The notes below the pieces were generated by a model. That model had not been told where the DNA came from and did no database searches. It saw only the letters and a list, made by a program, of their open reading frames with translations. A stretch of 64,000 nucleotides of DNA from Hippasteria phrygiana (lineage: Eukaryota > Echinodermata > Asteroidea > Valvatida > Goniasteridae). Position 1 is the first letter of the stretch. Every line of letters starts with the position of its first letter. This document shows, piece after piece, positions 9,961-22,267 of the stretch. The stretch is from NCBI GenBank assembly GCA_037893225.1, contig JAZGUH010000222.1:1281902-1345901 (forward strand). Reading direction: 5' to 3'. A program made the translations under genes and the position numbers.

Positions 9961-12838
9961 GGTTACTTGTAGATTGCACCAAGTACAATGTAATTTGCTT
10001 TGGCACCATAAGTTTGCGTAAATATTTATCCCGATTTATTATTGTCTTAAATTCTTTAAAAAAATAATGAAAAGTGTTCTGCTTAGGTTCCAACTTGTAC
10101 ATTTCACCACCTAATTTTATATGATTTATATCGCCGTATACAAGATTTTCCTTGTTATTATGACGCAAACAAATTCTCATATTAAAAATCTCCCACACCC
10201 CCACCCCAAAATCTCCCACAACCCCGCCCAACATCGCCCCACCCCCACATCACCCCCACCCACACCCCACGGAAATTGGTATTACAAAGGCTCTCATCTG
10301 CTTCGAAGCTCGCCAAAAATGAAAAAGACATGTTGGACAAGAGAATCGAACATGTTTACAGTGGTTTTAGAACTTCTGACGCGCAAATATTTTATTTTCC
10401 AATGGATCGGTTTACATTTTGGGCTTTTTTCACCAAATTTTTCAAAAGTAATTATTAACAAACAAATCCAGGCGGCCCCCAATAAGAAGCATGTTTTATT
10501 TCTCATTTCGCCTTACCACTTTTTACGCCTGACTTGCGTTCGTTGTTTTTATACGATTTTTACACCTCTTGTGTTTATTCCTGTTGCCTAAATATATTTT
10601 TTCAGAGTACAGAAATGAAAGTGACATTGAAATGAATATATGGGCATTGGATTAAAATCTTATTAATAGTCTTCTGGATTCTGTCTGGAACATTTAGGCC
10701 CAACGAAATATCTACATTGCCTAAAAGTTTAGACGTTCAGACGAGGCATTCTTCAGAAAAAAATATTTCTGTCAATCAGTAAAGCAATAATCAGAACATA
10801 CTTAAAGTCGACCATGAATATGGCTTCGAAAAAACAATGTAATCTTGGTTTGCTTTCACTGTGTACTTTAGTGATTGCGCGTGATGGATGAACTTATTTG
10901 TATATATATACATTTTTTTTAAATAATTTACGGAACAGAGAAAGGGTTGTACTGCTCCGATGGCAGCAAATCGTGCAGTAAACCTGACGAAAATACTTTC
11001 AAAACAAGGGAATATAAAATGACTTGTTTTTGAACCACGTAATTTTACGTCAAATAGCTAAAGCCGGAGATCATATCGGAGCTTATTTACTTTTTAGAGG
11101 AGTGCTCAGCACAACTAAATAAAAAGGTAAAATAACCTCTGTAGATTCAGAAAGAAGTTTGGTTTAATTCCTTTAAAAAATAAATTAGTGTTGATCAAGA
11201 GATCGCATACCTTTGATGCTGCTCGCGTTCCGCACGCGTCGGAACGGCTACTTAACATAACAAAAGCACAGTACAATGGGGCGTTCCTGCCTGCCCAGTG
11301 GGCCAGATTTCCCCCCGTTCCACCGCGTGAGAACGGTCCTTTTGTTCAGTTTTATTGCCTCCCGTGAAGAACGGTGAGGAACGCGTCCGCACGCGTGGGA
11401 ACGGGAAAAATAATATTGGTGTAGTACGGGCCATGCAATTACAAAGAAGGTCAGATTCGTCTATAAACCATTTCAACCCCAATAACCATCAAAAGGTACA
11501 ACTTGTACGTATTCATACCATGGTTAAATACTTACCCAACTCCAGCGACCGTTCGACCATCAGTGCCAAGATGAAGAATCCAACTTGGGCAAGCATGGTT
11601 TTGACCAATCCACATGGTACACACAGCGAGAAGCAAATTTGACCAGGGAGTTTTGGTGCTAATTGTTTCCAGTCTATTTCTACCAGGAAAGGTAAAAAAT
11701 ACCTTTGTATCAACGTCTGCATAATTAAGGGAAGCGAGTTTATAGTCAGCAGGCCTAATTTATTTTTTAAGGCAATTTTTCCCGAACTTGTTGACTAAAA
11801 GCCACTTGGAGGTACAAAGCTACACAAAGAAGAATGTAATAAGATACAAGAGGTAAGAATTAATATTCCTCTTGAAGCAGGAAAGATCGTAAGATGAAGG
11901 GAAACATGCACCAGGCAAAGAATTCCATAGAGAAACTGAATAAGGGAAAAAAGCTCTTGGCATATAGCTTTTTCCCTCATTTTTCCCCATTCTAAAAAAA
12001 ACACATACTAATTAACACTACACTAAAAAAAATTTGTCTGATTCCATGTGCAAATGGTAATTAAACATGGTACTTCAAATTCAAATAGAACAAATTCAAA
12101 CACATACGTGTACAAATACAATTATCTAACATTTGGATTTACGTATGGTCTCCAAAAAGCATGACCTTGTCGGGTGGAGACCCCATTGTGTAAAATTAAC
12201 AAGGAACAATTACAATTACAAAGACAGCAAAACAATTTTATTAACAATGACAGAAGTTAAATAACATACAAAGTCGGTAATTTCAATCATCGCAAATCCC
12301 TCAAGGACCAAATTTTACTTACCTCTTGCCCATGGAAGTAGACAAATGTGAGAATGTATATCTCCCACCTGCATGGATGGGTGGAACTTGGAAGTGAAAG
12401 CAAAATTCGCCTGCCACGGTAGTGACCAGAGAGCAGTCTGATTGGTTACCATCAAAAGCAATACTTCCTGATCAAATATTCATTATCCCACCACGATCAA
12501 TGACTATATAACCTCAATCTTCAAATCAATAATATTGCACTGAACTAAATACTGATAAAAGCCTTTAATTTATGAAGCTGCAATGTTGCTGTCGAGGACA
12601 TTGTATTGGCATTGCTTCGTATTGATCACTCCCTTTTTGTGGACACCGGCGTTCCGTTTGTACCTGAATTTTTCATCATGTTTCACTGTCAACATGGTTT
12701 CCATGGTAATTGTTGCCATGGAGAATTACTATACCCTCCTAAAGCTGCTTGAGAAATGATATTCAGTCGTGAGGTGAAAGGTAATACAACATTTACTTTT
12801 GCTGTAATTTTCAGAAATTGTATAGGGGGTTTAAGTAT
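9961..12838. other. non-coding, one dispersed repeat
   Basis: No supported gene. The inverted partner of the 7365 repeat lies at about 11225-11425. A short pyrimidine-rich C/A tract sits at about 10190-10270. The remaining ORFs are short and show no domain. Confidence 0.4.
11225..11425 (-). repeat. dispersed GC-rich repeat, copy 2
   Basis: Inverted relative of 7365-7480, sharing 'gcgtccgcacgcgtgggaac' and 'aataatattggtg'. It extends further than copy 1 and has internal inverted symmetry around 'ccgttccaccgcgtgagaacgg'. Confidence 0.55.
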
Positions 12839-13180
12839 TGTGGCGGATTTACCAAATTACCCCGGACTAATTATTCCTCCGGTGGTCACCCAGCGAGTGT
12901 GGTACTCCTTCAGGAAACCCAAGACTAGTGGGGTAGGCCCGTTGGACGGAAATGTACTGCCAATGCACAGGCTACTAATAACTACCCTCAATCAACCTCC
13001 GTGGGGACAGACAGGACAGACTCAGCTCGACACTCGCACGTCCGCCCCAGACGAGATCCAAACACCAACTGTACGTCCAGCCGCGTCGCTAATTTCCGCA
13101 CTCAGTAAACGCGCTGGCGCCCTCTATAGTAAAATGCTCGCACTCGTACCGCACACTAAATCTCGATCATTTGCGTTACA
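12839..13180 (-). repeat. gypsy 3' LTR
   Basis: About 342 bp, aligning with 20192-20549. On the element strand it begins 'tgtaacgcaaatgatcgaga' and ends at 12839 with 'ca'. It has diverged from its partner by scattered substitutions and small indels. Confidence 0.85.
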
Positions 13181-13596
13181 AAGCCTCCTTGTTGCTTTGA
13201 CCGTCTCGGTCAAAAAGCTAAATAACAAAAAATATAAGCAAATGATTAAATAACAAATTATCAGGGGAGGTTCAAGCATACATCACAGCGCCTCCAAAAT
13301 GTGTAATAAGCGCCTAAAAAAAATGAAGCCTCCAAAGGCCTTCAAAATTAGACGTCTCCTCTTTAATCTAACCAAAATGAGGCGGTGTAATTTTATGAAA
13401 ATGTTAGCAAAACTTCAGATAAATATGAACCTTAAGAAACTTATCGAAGTATCTTAAGAAACTTTAGATAAACATGAACCTTATAGTAAGAAACTTTAGA
13501 TAAACATAAACCTAAAGAAACTTTGGATAAATATGCACTTTCAGAGACTTTAGATAAATGTGCACTTTAAGAAACTTTAGATAACCCTAAGGAACT
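13181..13596. repeat. 3' untranslated region of gypsy with a ~28 bp minisatellite
   Basis: Between about 13418 and 13585 there are roughly six imperfect copies of a unit containing 'aagaaactttagataaa' and 'atgaacctta'. Just outside the 3' LTR the element strand reads 'acaaggaggctt', a possible polypurine tract. Confidence 0.55.
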
Positions 13597-14493
13597 CTAG
13601 AACTGGCGTTCTTGAAGTTGTGGTAGAACTCTACCTCGTAGACTCTGCCTTAGCTTCTCAATCTTCCTTCCGTTCTCGCTGTACCTGTATGTTGTCGTAT
13701 TCTCCACAACTTTCTTCACCCTCCCCCTCATGGGTGGAAGTTCAATGGGCTGGACGGGCACTATATTTGGTGAGGATCTCGCCTCTACCTCTGGGGACGC
13801 TCCGGTGTCAGATTCGCTGACCTCCACTTGAGGCATCATCATCCTCAGCATCCCGCGTGGCTTGCCTACATGAATCAACGGCCGTGGCTGCACCGATAGT
13901 GGCCGTGTCTGCGTAGCCTCTCCAAAGACTGATATCGAGGACGGGGACAAGGATATTTCTGCTGGAGCATGAACCGAGAGATCCAGGGGAGCGTTACCCT
14001 CAGCTTGGCTAGCCGAGGACACAGTCGCTGACGGGGCCTGGTGATGTTCAGCACCTCCCTTGTCTATGGAAGGCAGTTCCTCTGTCTTCTTCCCCTCCTG
14101 GTGAGGTGGGCTCCTGTTATCGGCACTCCTGCTCCTCGAGTGAGAGCGATCCCTCCACTCTCGCTCAAGCATCCTCTGCGCCTCGCGCCATGACTCGCAG
14201 TCCCCGATATATCTAGCCCTCCGGGCTAGCTTCAGACGCATCGTCTTCGGTAGTGCTACCCATTCTGCCTCCGTTTCCAAAGCTATCTGGTCTACCTCCA
14301 CTAGATTTTCCGGGTGTTCCTTGCTGTAGCGGCGTCTAAGATTATCCTTCCTGTTGGATCGGCAAAAAGGGAAAAAGGGATTTCTCTCCGTGCTCTATCC
14401 GGACATGGCGAGCTAGGCTGGTCCGCTGTTGGTAAGTGTGGCCACACTGCTTACACTTAAACTCCTGGGGTGGCTCCAGTCCGTCCATTTTCG
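13597..14493 (-). pseudogene. gypsy third ORF: C2H2 zinc-finger protein
   Basis: Lies after pol on the element strand, where an env gene would sit in errantivirus-type elements, but it is not an envelope: no signal peptide or membrane segment is visible. From an ATG at about 14488 the first ~35 residues contain a clear C2H2 finger, 'CKQCGHTYQQRTSLARHVRI' followed by EH (C-x2-C-x12-H-x4-H). A one-base shift near 14365 separates this from the rest, which begins with a second finger-like stretch containing 'DNLRRRY' and then 'EH'. Next come an arginine/lysine-rich helix ('MRLKLARRARYIGDCESWRE'), an RS-rich segment and a Ser/Pro-rich tail. Nucleic-acid binding is the natural inference; its role for the element is unknown. 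Confidence 0.6.
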
Positions 14494-14595
14494 CCTGAGC
14501 TCGACAAAGAAAAGAAACAAATCATCCAATTAATTCCTTGGTAAATTTACACTGAGGACACACGGACAACACGTACGCCTTATTCCCACAGTGGT

Positions 14596-17500
14596 TTATC
14601 TATAGCGAGAGGGTAGTCGCCTCTGCCTCGACGGATTCCTCATCGCAGGCTCATGATTGGTCTGGGTTTTTCGGCCAACATCCTCATCGAGCTCCAAGGC
14701 CCCGGTGTCCTCATCCTGCGAGTGTCGTTGGTGTGATCCTTCATCCAGCATGTCTCTACTCTCATCTGGTGAGGTATCGATCACACAGTCGGGCGACACA
14801 TCTGGTTCAGGCTGAGCTCTTTGGTCCTGTTAACGCCTCCTGGTAGAGGGTACTGGTTGTGACGGCGTCACCTTCCACGCCTCCAATGGCTGACCCTGAT
14901 ACTCCTTTTAGTCTGTCTGAATGCACTACTTGCATTCGCCCCCGTGGTTTCGCCTGTATCCTAAACGTCACATCCGAAAGTCTCTTGATTACTAGGTAGA
15001 AATAGGGGCCCTTCCATCGGCTCACCAACTTGGGCGATACCCCTTTCCTCTTAGAGGGATCATACAGCCAGACGAATTTTCCCTCTTTGTAACCTGTCTC
15101 CTTCGCTCATCTATCATACGCGCGCTTTTGATGTCTCGCACTCAGCTTCAGTTCGTACCTGGCTCGGTCATGAGCCACCTGCATGCGATGCCTTAATTCC
15201 TCTCCATAATCTGTGAGGGGTTCATCTCCCCTCAGAGGTGGTGTCTGCGTCGTCAAATCTATCACCAACGCAACCTCCCATCCGAGCATGAGCATATTCG
15301 GTGTCTCTCCCGTAGACTCTCCCTGAGGAATGGACCTATAGACGAATGTCGCAAATGGCAACTGTTCGTCCTAGTCCCTCTGGCCACACCTCGTATCAAG
15401 CATCATTGACACTGCAGTTATCAGGGTATGGTTAAACCTCTCGATTAACCCATCGGATTTGGGATTGTATGCCACGGTCCGGGTATCCCCTATTCCAAGG
15501 ATCTTACACATTTCCGAAAAGATAGCAGACTCAAAGGTTCGCCCCTGGTCCGAGTGTAACTCCCGAGGTACCCCGTACCGGCACACAAAGCTTATCACGA
15601 AAGCCTTAGCCACGGTGGGAGCTTGGCCATCGGGGAGAGCATAGGCCTCCATCAATTTGGAGAAATAATTTTCAACAACGAGCACCAATTTGTTACCCTC
15701 CGTTGTCTTTGGTAGTGGACCAACAAGATCAAGGGCCACCCTTTCCACGGGGGCTCCAACTTGAATTGCTGAAGAGGCGCCCGCCTCTTTCTAGGAGGCG
15801 ACTTCCGATTGGCACAAATGTCACATTTACGACAACAGGCTTTCACGTACGCTGCCATACCACTCCAGTAATACCTGGTCTTTAGCCTAGCTAGTGTACG
15901 GCTTAGACCAAAATGGCCTCCACTTTTTCCTAATTCCTTTAGTGTCGCCTCACGAAACTCGAAGGGCAGAATCACTTGCCACTTAATATCCTGATCATCA
16001 TTGGATTCCCAACGCCTACTCAGTACCGAGTGTCGCATCTCTAGTTGGTCCCACTGTGACCAGTAGACCTTAGCAGTTCCTGCTCTGGGGAAACCTTGTT
16101 CCAATCCGGGCGACAACCAGATTCATCTTTTGCCTCTATCACCAAACTGATCGTCGGATCCCTCAGGTGGCCTTCACGCAATTCTCCCATGGTGATGTGA
16201 GGCTCCAATTCAGTGATTCTCGTTGTCACATACTCAGATCCTCTCAAGTCCATTGTATTTCAAACCTCGGTTTTCACTCCCTCAGTCCTACCCTTCTTGT
16301 CTAAGACAGGGCTCTGAGGCTCCTCATAAGAACGTCCGCACTGTTTGCATGGCTGGCGGGAGATAGAGAGCGTCGGCATTGCCGTGTCCTTTTACAGGCC
16401 AGTGAACAACCTCAAAGTCATACTCCCCTAAGACCTCCAACCAATGAGCTACTTGGCCGTCAGGATTCTTAAAAGTAACTAGCCAGCGGAGCACTGCATG
16501 ATCTGTCCGGATTAATATCCTCTGCCCATATAGATACTGCTTATAGTGTTTCAGGAACACAATGATCGCCAGGAGCTCCCTCGTAGTAATGCAGTAATTC
16601 CGCTCAGCTCTATTGAGCGTCCGGCTGCCATACGCGATAACACGCTCTTGTCCTTCCTGTAGCTGTGACAGTACAGCTCCAATACCGATGCCTTTGGCAT
16701 CCGTATCCAATATGAATTGTCGCTCTGGCTCGGGGTATGCCAGAATAGGTGCCGCCTGTAGGTGTCGCTTCAATGTCTGAAAGGCGTCTTATTTTTATTT
16801 GATTTTTATTTATTTTATTCTATTACACTTTGCACTGGCTTAAAAATTACAATATACACAAATATAATACAAATAGAGAAATTTAAATATACATTTTATA
16901 AAGAAAATTATAAAAAATACCAAGCCAGTGAGTGGCAAGGAGGAACATGTGACCAGCACCTCTACAAGGCCGTATATTTACACACCGTTTACGTCTGGAA
17001 ATATACATGGTTTGACAGTCATCACCCCAGATGAATGGTCGCGCCTTCTCCGTAAGCCTATGCAGCGGGCGGGCTATATCCGCGAACCCCATAATAAACC
17101 TCCTATAGTATGAGGCTAACCCCAAGAAGCTCCTCACACCTTTGACATGGGTCTCCCATGATTTTACTGCTTCCACCTTCTCAGGATACGTGGATATCCC
17201 ATTGGATGAAATGACACGTCCCAGATATTTTACTTCCCGCCTGAAGAGATGGCATTTCTTAGGTTTCAGTTTGAGCCCCCGCCACACGAAATCTTTGCAG
17301 AAGCTCTCGCAACCGACTGATCTCTTCCTGTACAGTTTTACCATGGACAATCACATCGTCCAGATACACCAGTAATGTTTCCCACTGTAGGCCCGATACT
17401 ACTCGCTCCATTAGCCTCTCGAATGTCGCGGGGGAATTGCACAGGCCGAAGGGCATAACCCCCAGCTGTACAATCCCCCGCGCACAACGAAGGCGGACTT

Positions 17501-18640
17501 GTGTTTTGCGTCCTCATCTATAGCTCCACTTGCCAAAGGCCAAAAGAGGCCAAATCCAGCGTTGAAAACCATCTGGCACTGGCAAGTGCGTCCAAGGTGC
17601 GTCCAATTGAGCCCCCTATAATCTACGCAGAAGCGTTGGGTACCGTCCTTCTTCCGCACTAAAACCACATTCGATGCCCAGGGACTATCTGATGGCTGAA
17701 TGAGGCCTCTCGCAAATAAATCGTTCACTTGTTTGTCAATCTCTTTCTGATTACAGGCCGGCTGTCGTCTCGGCCTCTCCCTGATAGGGTGGGCGCTGCC
17801 TGTATTTATACTGTGTTAATACCAAGCCTGTCCTCCCAATGTCATCGTCTCCCTTGAAAAATACGTAAGCGTAATCGATAAGTAGCTGAGCAATGTCGGC
17901 GTTATGACACGGCTCCATCTCCTCAGTTGCCTGAGTAAACAAATCCTGGAGGTGAGCTGGAACTTGAATTTGTCTTTTCGGCGTCTCCATAAGTTTGGTA
18001 TGACTCCTCAATATCCTCATCGTCTACAGGTGTTACATGACCCGCCGCCAACCCACATTGGAGGACACACTTTGCCGTCCTGGGTTAAGTACACGCAAAG
18101 CGACTGTGTCCTCCCTAGTATTAGTCCCTTCTTCTCTAAATCTCCACCGCCCCGTACTGGCTCTACAATGCCCGCACTGCAAGCCTCCAATGGCTTGGAC
18201 ATCTTTCCGGGAACTATAGCCTCGTGTCCGGGTGGTATAGTTGTGGTCTGCGAGACAACCCTGGCACATAAAGAGACTTCAAATCGGTTTGTGCATTTCA
18301 GATGTTCTCCATTGAGTACCAACTCACGCCTCTTGAAATCCAACTTACCTCCCGTCGGGAGCAAAAAGTCCATCCCAAGTATTCCTTGAACACTTACTCT
18401 GGCGAACACTACTCGAATGGGATGAGTTGTCCTACCAACCCGCACTTCAACCTGCACTACGCATAGCATTTCCAAAGGCTTCCCATCCGCCTGGAGCACC
18501 CTGGTCCTCCAGGTTTGGTCTCCTCTCAGGTGGTATCATGTAGTAAATCTCGGCCGATATGATTGTGTCCGTAGTTCCAGTATCAACCAGCATCTGAACT
18601 TTTAATGATCGGACCTCTCAAACAAAATAATCCATCTTTC
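14596..18640 (-). pseudogene. pol: gypsy pol: protease, RT, RNase H, integrase (broken)
   Basis: Domains in order on the minus strand. Aspartic protease: 'LVDTGTT' near 18570 and flap/core 'ILGMDFL' near 18380. Reverse transcriptase: 'SPWASNVVLVRKKDGTQRFC' near 17680 and catalytic 'YLDDVIVHG' near 17360. RNase H: 'FILDTDAKGIGIGAVLSQ' near 16720, later 'TRELLAI'. Integrase zinc region: 'GHFGL..' with 'CRKCDICANRK' near 15800. Integrase core: D in 'ALDLVGP' (15730), D in 'HSDQGRTFES' (15560), E in 'SDGLIERFN' (15455). It ends with 'VVHSDRLKG' and 'RQRRLPSRYR' before the stop at 14596. It is split into many frames; the RT region between 17600 and 17500 is badly degraded. A functional polyprotein is not possible. 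Confidence 0.9.
16786..17009 (-). mobile_element. short retroposon fragment inserted in gypsy pol
   Basis: An AT-rich block of about 224 bp separates the RT thumb region ('FIWGDDCQT') from the connection/RNase H region ('KRHLQAAPILAYPEPERQFI'), which are adjacent in gypsy elements. On the minus strand it ends in 'aaataaataaaaatcaaata'-type A-rich sequence, as a 5'-truncated non-LTR retroposon would. No target copy longer than 3 bp could be fixed. Confidence 0.5.
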
Positions 18641-20118
18641 GCTGACACCAGGGGCGCTAAAATCCTCCTCGCTGTATCCGACAAAGGTGGGCCTAGTCTT
18701 GTTTGGTTATCCCTTGTTGACCCTGTGTCACAACCAGCCCCTCCTCGGATCCCGGGATGGGCTGTGACTCGTTTTCTTGCTGTCTCTTGCTCCTTTTTGT
18801 AGGGCACTCTCTTGCAAAGTGCCCTCATCCCTGGCAGCCAAAACATATGTCGTCTGGTGTTGCCTGACGCTTTGGCCGCGGATGGTAAATTCTTGTATCA
18901 TGCTCCCTCTTTGTTGATGTAGCCTCGGGCTGTGATAGTGGTCCTCTGGAGGACAGCCGCCCGTCAACTAGGGTTTCCACTGTATCACGCACCTCTCCTC
19001 CAAATCGTTCATCCTGCACGTCTTTCTTTGAAACTCACTAAGACCTGACCTCTGAGCCTCCATCTGTTCGAAATCTGCTGTAGACAAGGCTGCCCTAATT
19101 GCTTCCTCCAAAGTCGTCGGGTTGGCTCTGAAGATACCCTCACGAATCGACTGGCTAGCAATCGCGTCAGAAAAGTGGCCTCGCGTGAGGCGATCTCTGC
19201 CGGCTTTTGAAAATTCGGGGAATGCCATTGCTGTCAATTTACTGATAGCCTGGCCCAGTTCCTGTATGGTCTTCTTTGGACCTTGTCGTCTACTTCTCAA
19301 CTCCATTAAGAAGTTATCCGCCTTCTGTCCAGGTCCAAACCTGGCATTCAGTAGGCTAAGCAACTCCTAATGTCTTCCTTTTGCCATCCTCCTTACGATT
19401 AAGAAGCACCTTTAGCGCTGGACCCTGGAGGCTCGCCACAAGGAATGCAGCTGCCTCCTCATCGTTCCACGCCTTAGCAATTTTGCAATCTTCAAAGTGC
19501 TCAATGTCATCCTTCCATGGTTCCTTCCCTTTGAATCGGTCTGGTACAATCCGGGGTCGTCCAACCCTTCTTGCGAATATGTCCTCCACTATTTCGTTTT
19601 CCTTTTGAGCTCTCTCCTCCGTAGTTCCCTTCTGTTGCACAGAAGGATCCGTTGTCAAAGTGTGGGTACCCTCCACTAATACAGTAGATTGTGCCCGAGG
19701 CGTCCACGTCCTATTCTTTTTCAGTATGCCTGTAGGAGGCATCCAAGAGCTTCCCAAGGCACCCATTTCCGGCCTTCCAAGCGACAAGTCCGGAAACTCT
19801 TGACACCCAGAGTCCACCTTGAGTTTACTTTTTGTTGAGTCCTCGTCTTTTGTTTGTTGTTCAGTGTCCATCATCGAAGAGTAGTCTCCCTGGCGGTCCT
19901 CCCGTATTCAGTTGAGCAATTTTCTCATGTAGCCTCTCGATCTCCATCTCCTGTTCAAAGACCTTAAGCCTTAGCTCAAGCTCTTTGTTGTGCTGGAATG
20001 ATCGCTTTAATTTGTCTTCTTTTCCTTACATCTCCATCCGCAGGAAATGTACTTCATTCTCATAGTCAACAACCTCAAGACTTGAGGCTCCCATCGCCTC
20101 TTCGTTGTCCTTATCCAT
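18641..20118 (-). pseudogene. gag: gypsy gag with CCHC knuckle (broken)
   Basis: The probable start is the ATG at 20118, opening with MDKDNEEAMG, followed by a coiled-coil-like stretch ('EMEIERLHEKIAQL') near 19920 that contains an in-frame stop. The capsid-like part lies at about 19870-19000 in two frames and includes 'IVPDRFKGKEPWKDDIEHF' and 'LLNARFGPGQKADNFL'. Near 18806-18850 is a CCHC nucleic-acid-binding knuckle (C-x2-C-x4-H-x4-C, starting 'CFGCQG' and ending 'GHFAREC'), with an in-frame TGA between the second Cys and the His. Gag would package the element RNA. Confidence 0.75.
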
Positions 20119-20191
20119 AGTTAAGGCTAACGTCTTGTCCCTGAATGTGGTCTGTAGGCGAATTTTTTTTTTGGTCCAGTGTGAAGTCAAG

Positions 20192-20549
20192 TGTATTTAC
20201 CAAATTACCCCAGACTAATTATTCCTCCGGTGGTCACCCTGCGAGTGCGGTACTCCTTTAGGAAACCCAAGACCGGTGGGGTAGGCCCGTTGGACGGAAA
20301 TGTACCGCCTAATGCACAGGGCTACTATTAAACTGTACCCTCAAACAACCTCCGTGGGGACAGACAGGACTGACTGAGCTCGACATTCACACGTCCGTCC
20401 CAGACGAGATCCAAACACCAACTGTCCGCATCGCTGATTTCCGCACTCAGTAAACGCACTAGCGGCCTCTATAGTAAACTATTGAATAGTGACTTGCGAG
20501 TGCTCGCGCTCGTACCACCGCACAGTAAATCTCGATCATTTGCATTACA
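20192..20549 (-). repeat. gypsy 5' LTR
   Basis: About 358 bp, aligning with 12839-13180. It carries a ~20 bp insertion 'attgaatagtgacttgcgag' relative to the other copy. Adjacent sequence on the element strand ('cttgacttcacactggacc') should hold the primer-binding site, but no standard tRNA match is obvious. Confidence 0.85.
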
Positions 20550-21190
20550 GTATTATAGTAAATATTATTGCAATGATCTGTTTGAAGTTTTGAAATGCTG
20601 GGAAAAAAATATATGCTGTTCTTGTTCCCTGACCATACGTCAAATGAAACGGAGCAATTCAGGGAATTGTTAGGTCTGGGAACCAGACTAGCTGACTTGC
20701 ACCCGTTCACGGATGTATAACTGATTGCAAACAAACAGGACTAACCAAATTTGGTAAAACTGGGGGCAGTATTTCCTTTTTAAAGTCAGGTTTTTTTCCA
20801 ATGATGGTTGGCCAACCATCATTGGAAATTGATACAAAATCCCACTTTTCTTGAAAATGACAGTACATGTACATCAGGTGCCATGATTTCACAAGATGTT
20901 TGAGACTATTATTTACTGTCAAGTAAGGTTTTTCATAATAATTTGTTAGTTTGGTTTTTTTGATGTTTGCAATTGTATAAGTTACTTCCATCCCCAAATG
21001 TTTAATTTGAACTCTCGATCGGAGCGGTGACGTGTGCGGACGTGTCTGTGGCGCGAAATTCAAATCCGAATATTGTCACTCATCACCAACGGTTGATCTT
21101 CTGATCTTTTTTTTTTACTTATCGGGCACGGGTAAGTAATACAAGATTATTGCGAGGTGTATCGGAATATATTCCCCTCCCTTATCGGCT
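20550..21190. repeat. spacer with palindrome and dispersed repeat copy 1
   Basis: A perfect 28 bp palindrome with centre 'ttggccaa' and outer bases 'ccaatgatgg' lies near 20798-20825. The following 160 bp, including 'cttttcttgaaaatgacag', 'gagactatta' and 'cataataattt', recur at about 29995-30165 and, inverted, at about 50365-50490. Confidence 0.6.
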
Positions 21191-22267
21191 ATGGCCGAGG
21201 CTGACTCAGAATCTGATAATGATTTTTCATGGGATCAGTTATCTCAACAAATGCCAATGAACGCAGACCAAAATCCTAATGAAAATGAACAACCACGTTC
21301 AACATTTGAAGCCTTGTACAGTCAAGCTCAAGAAAAAGCACAGTCCCCTCGGCAAACTCAAAACAGGAAACGAACAAAACACAGCCTAAGCTATAGTGAC
21401 GTTTATACAGATTCAGAATACGACTCACCAATTGAACATCCAACAAAACGCCGAAACACTGTGACATACAACACCTGCCAAACTCAACCTACTCTAGTAA
21501 TAATTAACTCCCCGGATGTCCAACTATCCAAAATAAACCCAATTAGAATCGCCAAAGCCTTGAATAGTGTAGGAAAAGGACCTCATCAAAAACGTTTCCA
21601 AGAACAACCAAGGGGGAATAACCATCAAATGCCACACCGCAGCACTCAAAACTATAAATCGACTAGAGCAATGGACTGTCACAACGGAGTATGCAAAATC
21701 CGAAACTCAAAGTAAAGGTGTTGTATACGGTATAGAAACAGACATAACAGACCAAGAAATAGTAACTGCATGTAAGAAGTATGGAGTCACTGATGTCAAA
21801 CGACTCATGCGAAAACGCGAAGGCAAACTTGAAAAAAGCCTTTCTATCTGCCTAACGTTTAACTCGCCAAATCTGCCTACCAAAATACAAATAGGTTATA
21901 TGAAAACTTCCCTGTAAAACCATATATCCCACCTGTAATTCGTTGCTTCAATTGCCAGAGACTAGGTCACACCGCCAAAAACTGCAGAAGCGCCACACGT
22001 TGTGTGCGATGCGGTGGGCCCCACACCTATGAACAATGCCATCAGAAAGAAAACACTAGATGCTGCAGATGTGGTGAGAACCATTCATCAGCCTATGGAG
22101 GCTGTACCACCATAAAACAAGAAAAGAAAATTCAAGGAATCAGGGTCACATATCATGTATCATATGCAGATGCTGCTAAAGCTATAAAAACGGATATCGT
22201 AATAAATCCCACACAGGACTCGACGTGCGTACAGGAAGCTGAGCGGACGTGTCTTTCGAAATTCTAG
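21191..22267 (+). pseudogene. LINE ORF1 (gag-like) with three zinc knuckles, isolated
   Basis: The ATG at 21191 opens an acidic, Gln/Asn-rich N-terminus (MAEADSESDNDFSWDQ). The middle contains 'LSKINPIRIAKALNSVGKG', like the nucleic-acid-binding fold of I/Jockey-type ORF1 proteins. After frame changes near 21660-21720 and 21900 come three knuckles: 'CFNCQRLGHTAKNC', 'CVRCGGPHTYEQC' and 'CCRCGENHSSAYGGC'. Such proteins bind the element RNA. No endonuclease or RT follows; the frame stops at 22267, and the flanking sequence repeats the 5' leader (see findings). It is non-functional because of at least two frame breaks and the missing ORF2. Confidence 0.7.

Larger units (their letters stand above)
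12839..20549 (-). mobile_element. Ty3/gypsy LTR retrotransposon, decayed
   Basis: Two related LTRs bound a minus-strand gag-pol region and a third ORF. A 4 bp target copy 'gtat' flanks it (12835-12838 and 20550-20553), and each LTR reads TG...CA on the element strand. Order on the minus strand: LTR, gag, protease, RT, RNase H, integrase, zinc-finger ORF, LTR. That order (integrase after RT) places it in the Ty3/gypsy group. Frameshifts and stops interrupt nearly every domain, and a 0.22 kb insertion splits pol. By eye the LTRs show about nine differences in their first 140 aligned bases, so the insertion is old. Confidence 0.9.

Noticed and set aside
12756..13253. 165-codon plus-strand ORF
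   Set aside because: Overlaps the gypsy LTR in antisense; composition follows the LTR and no domain is seen.
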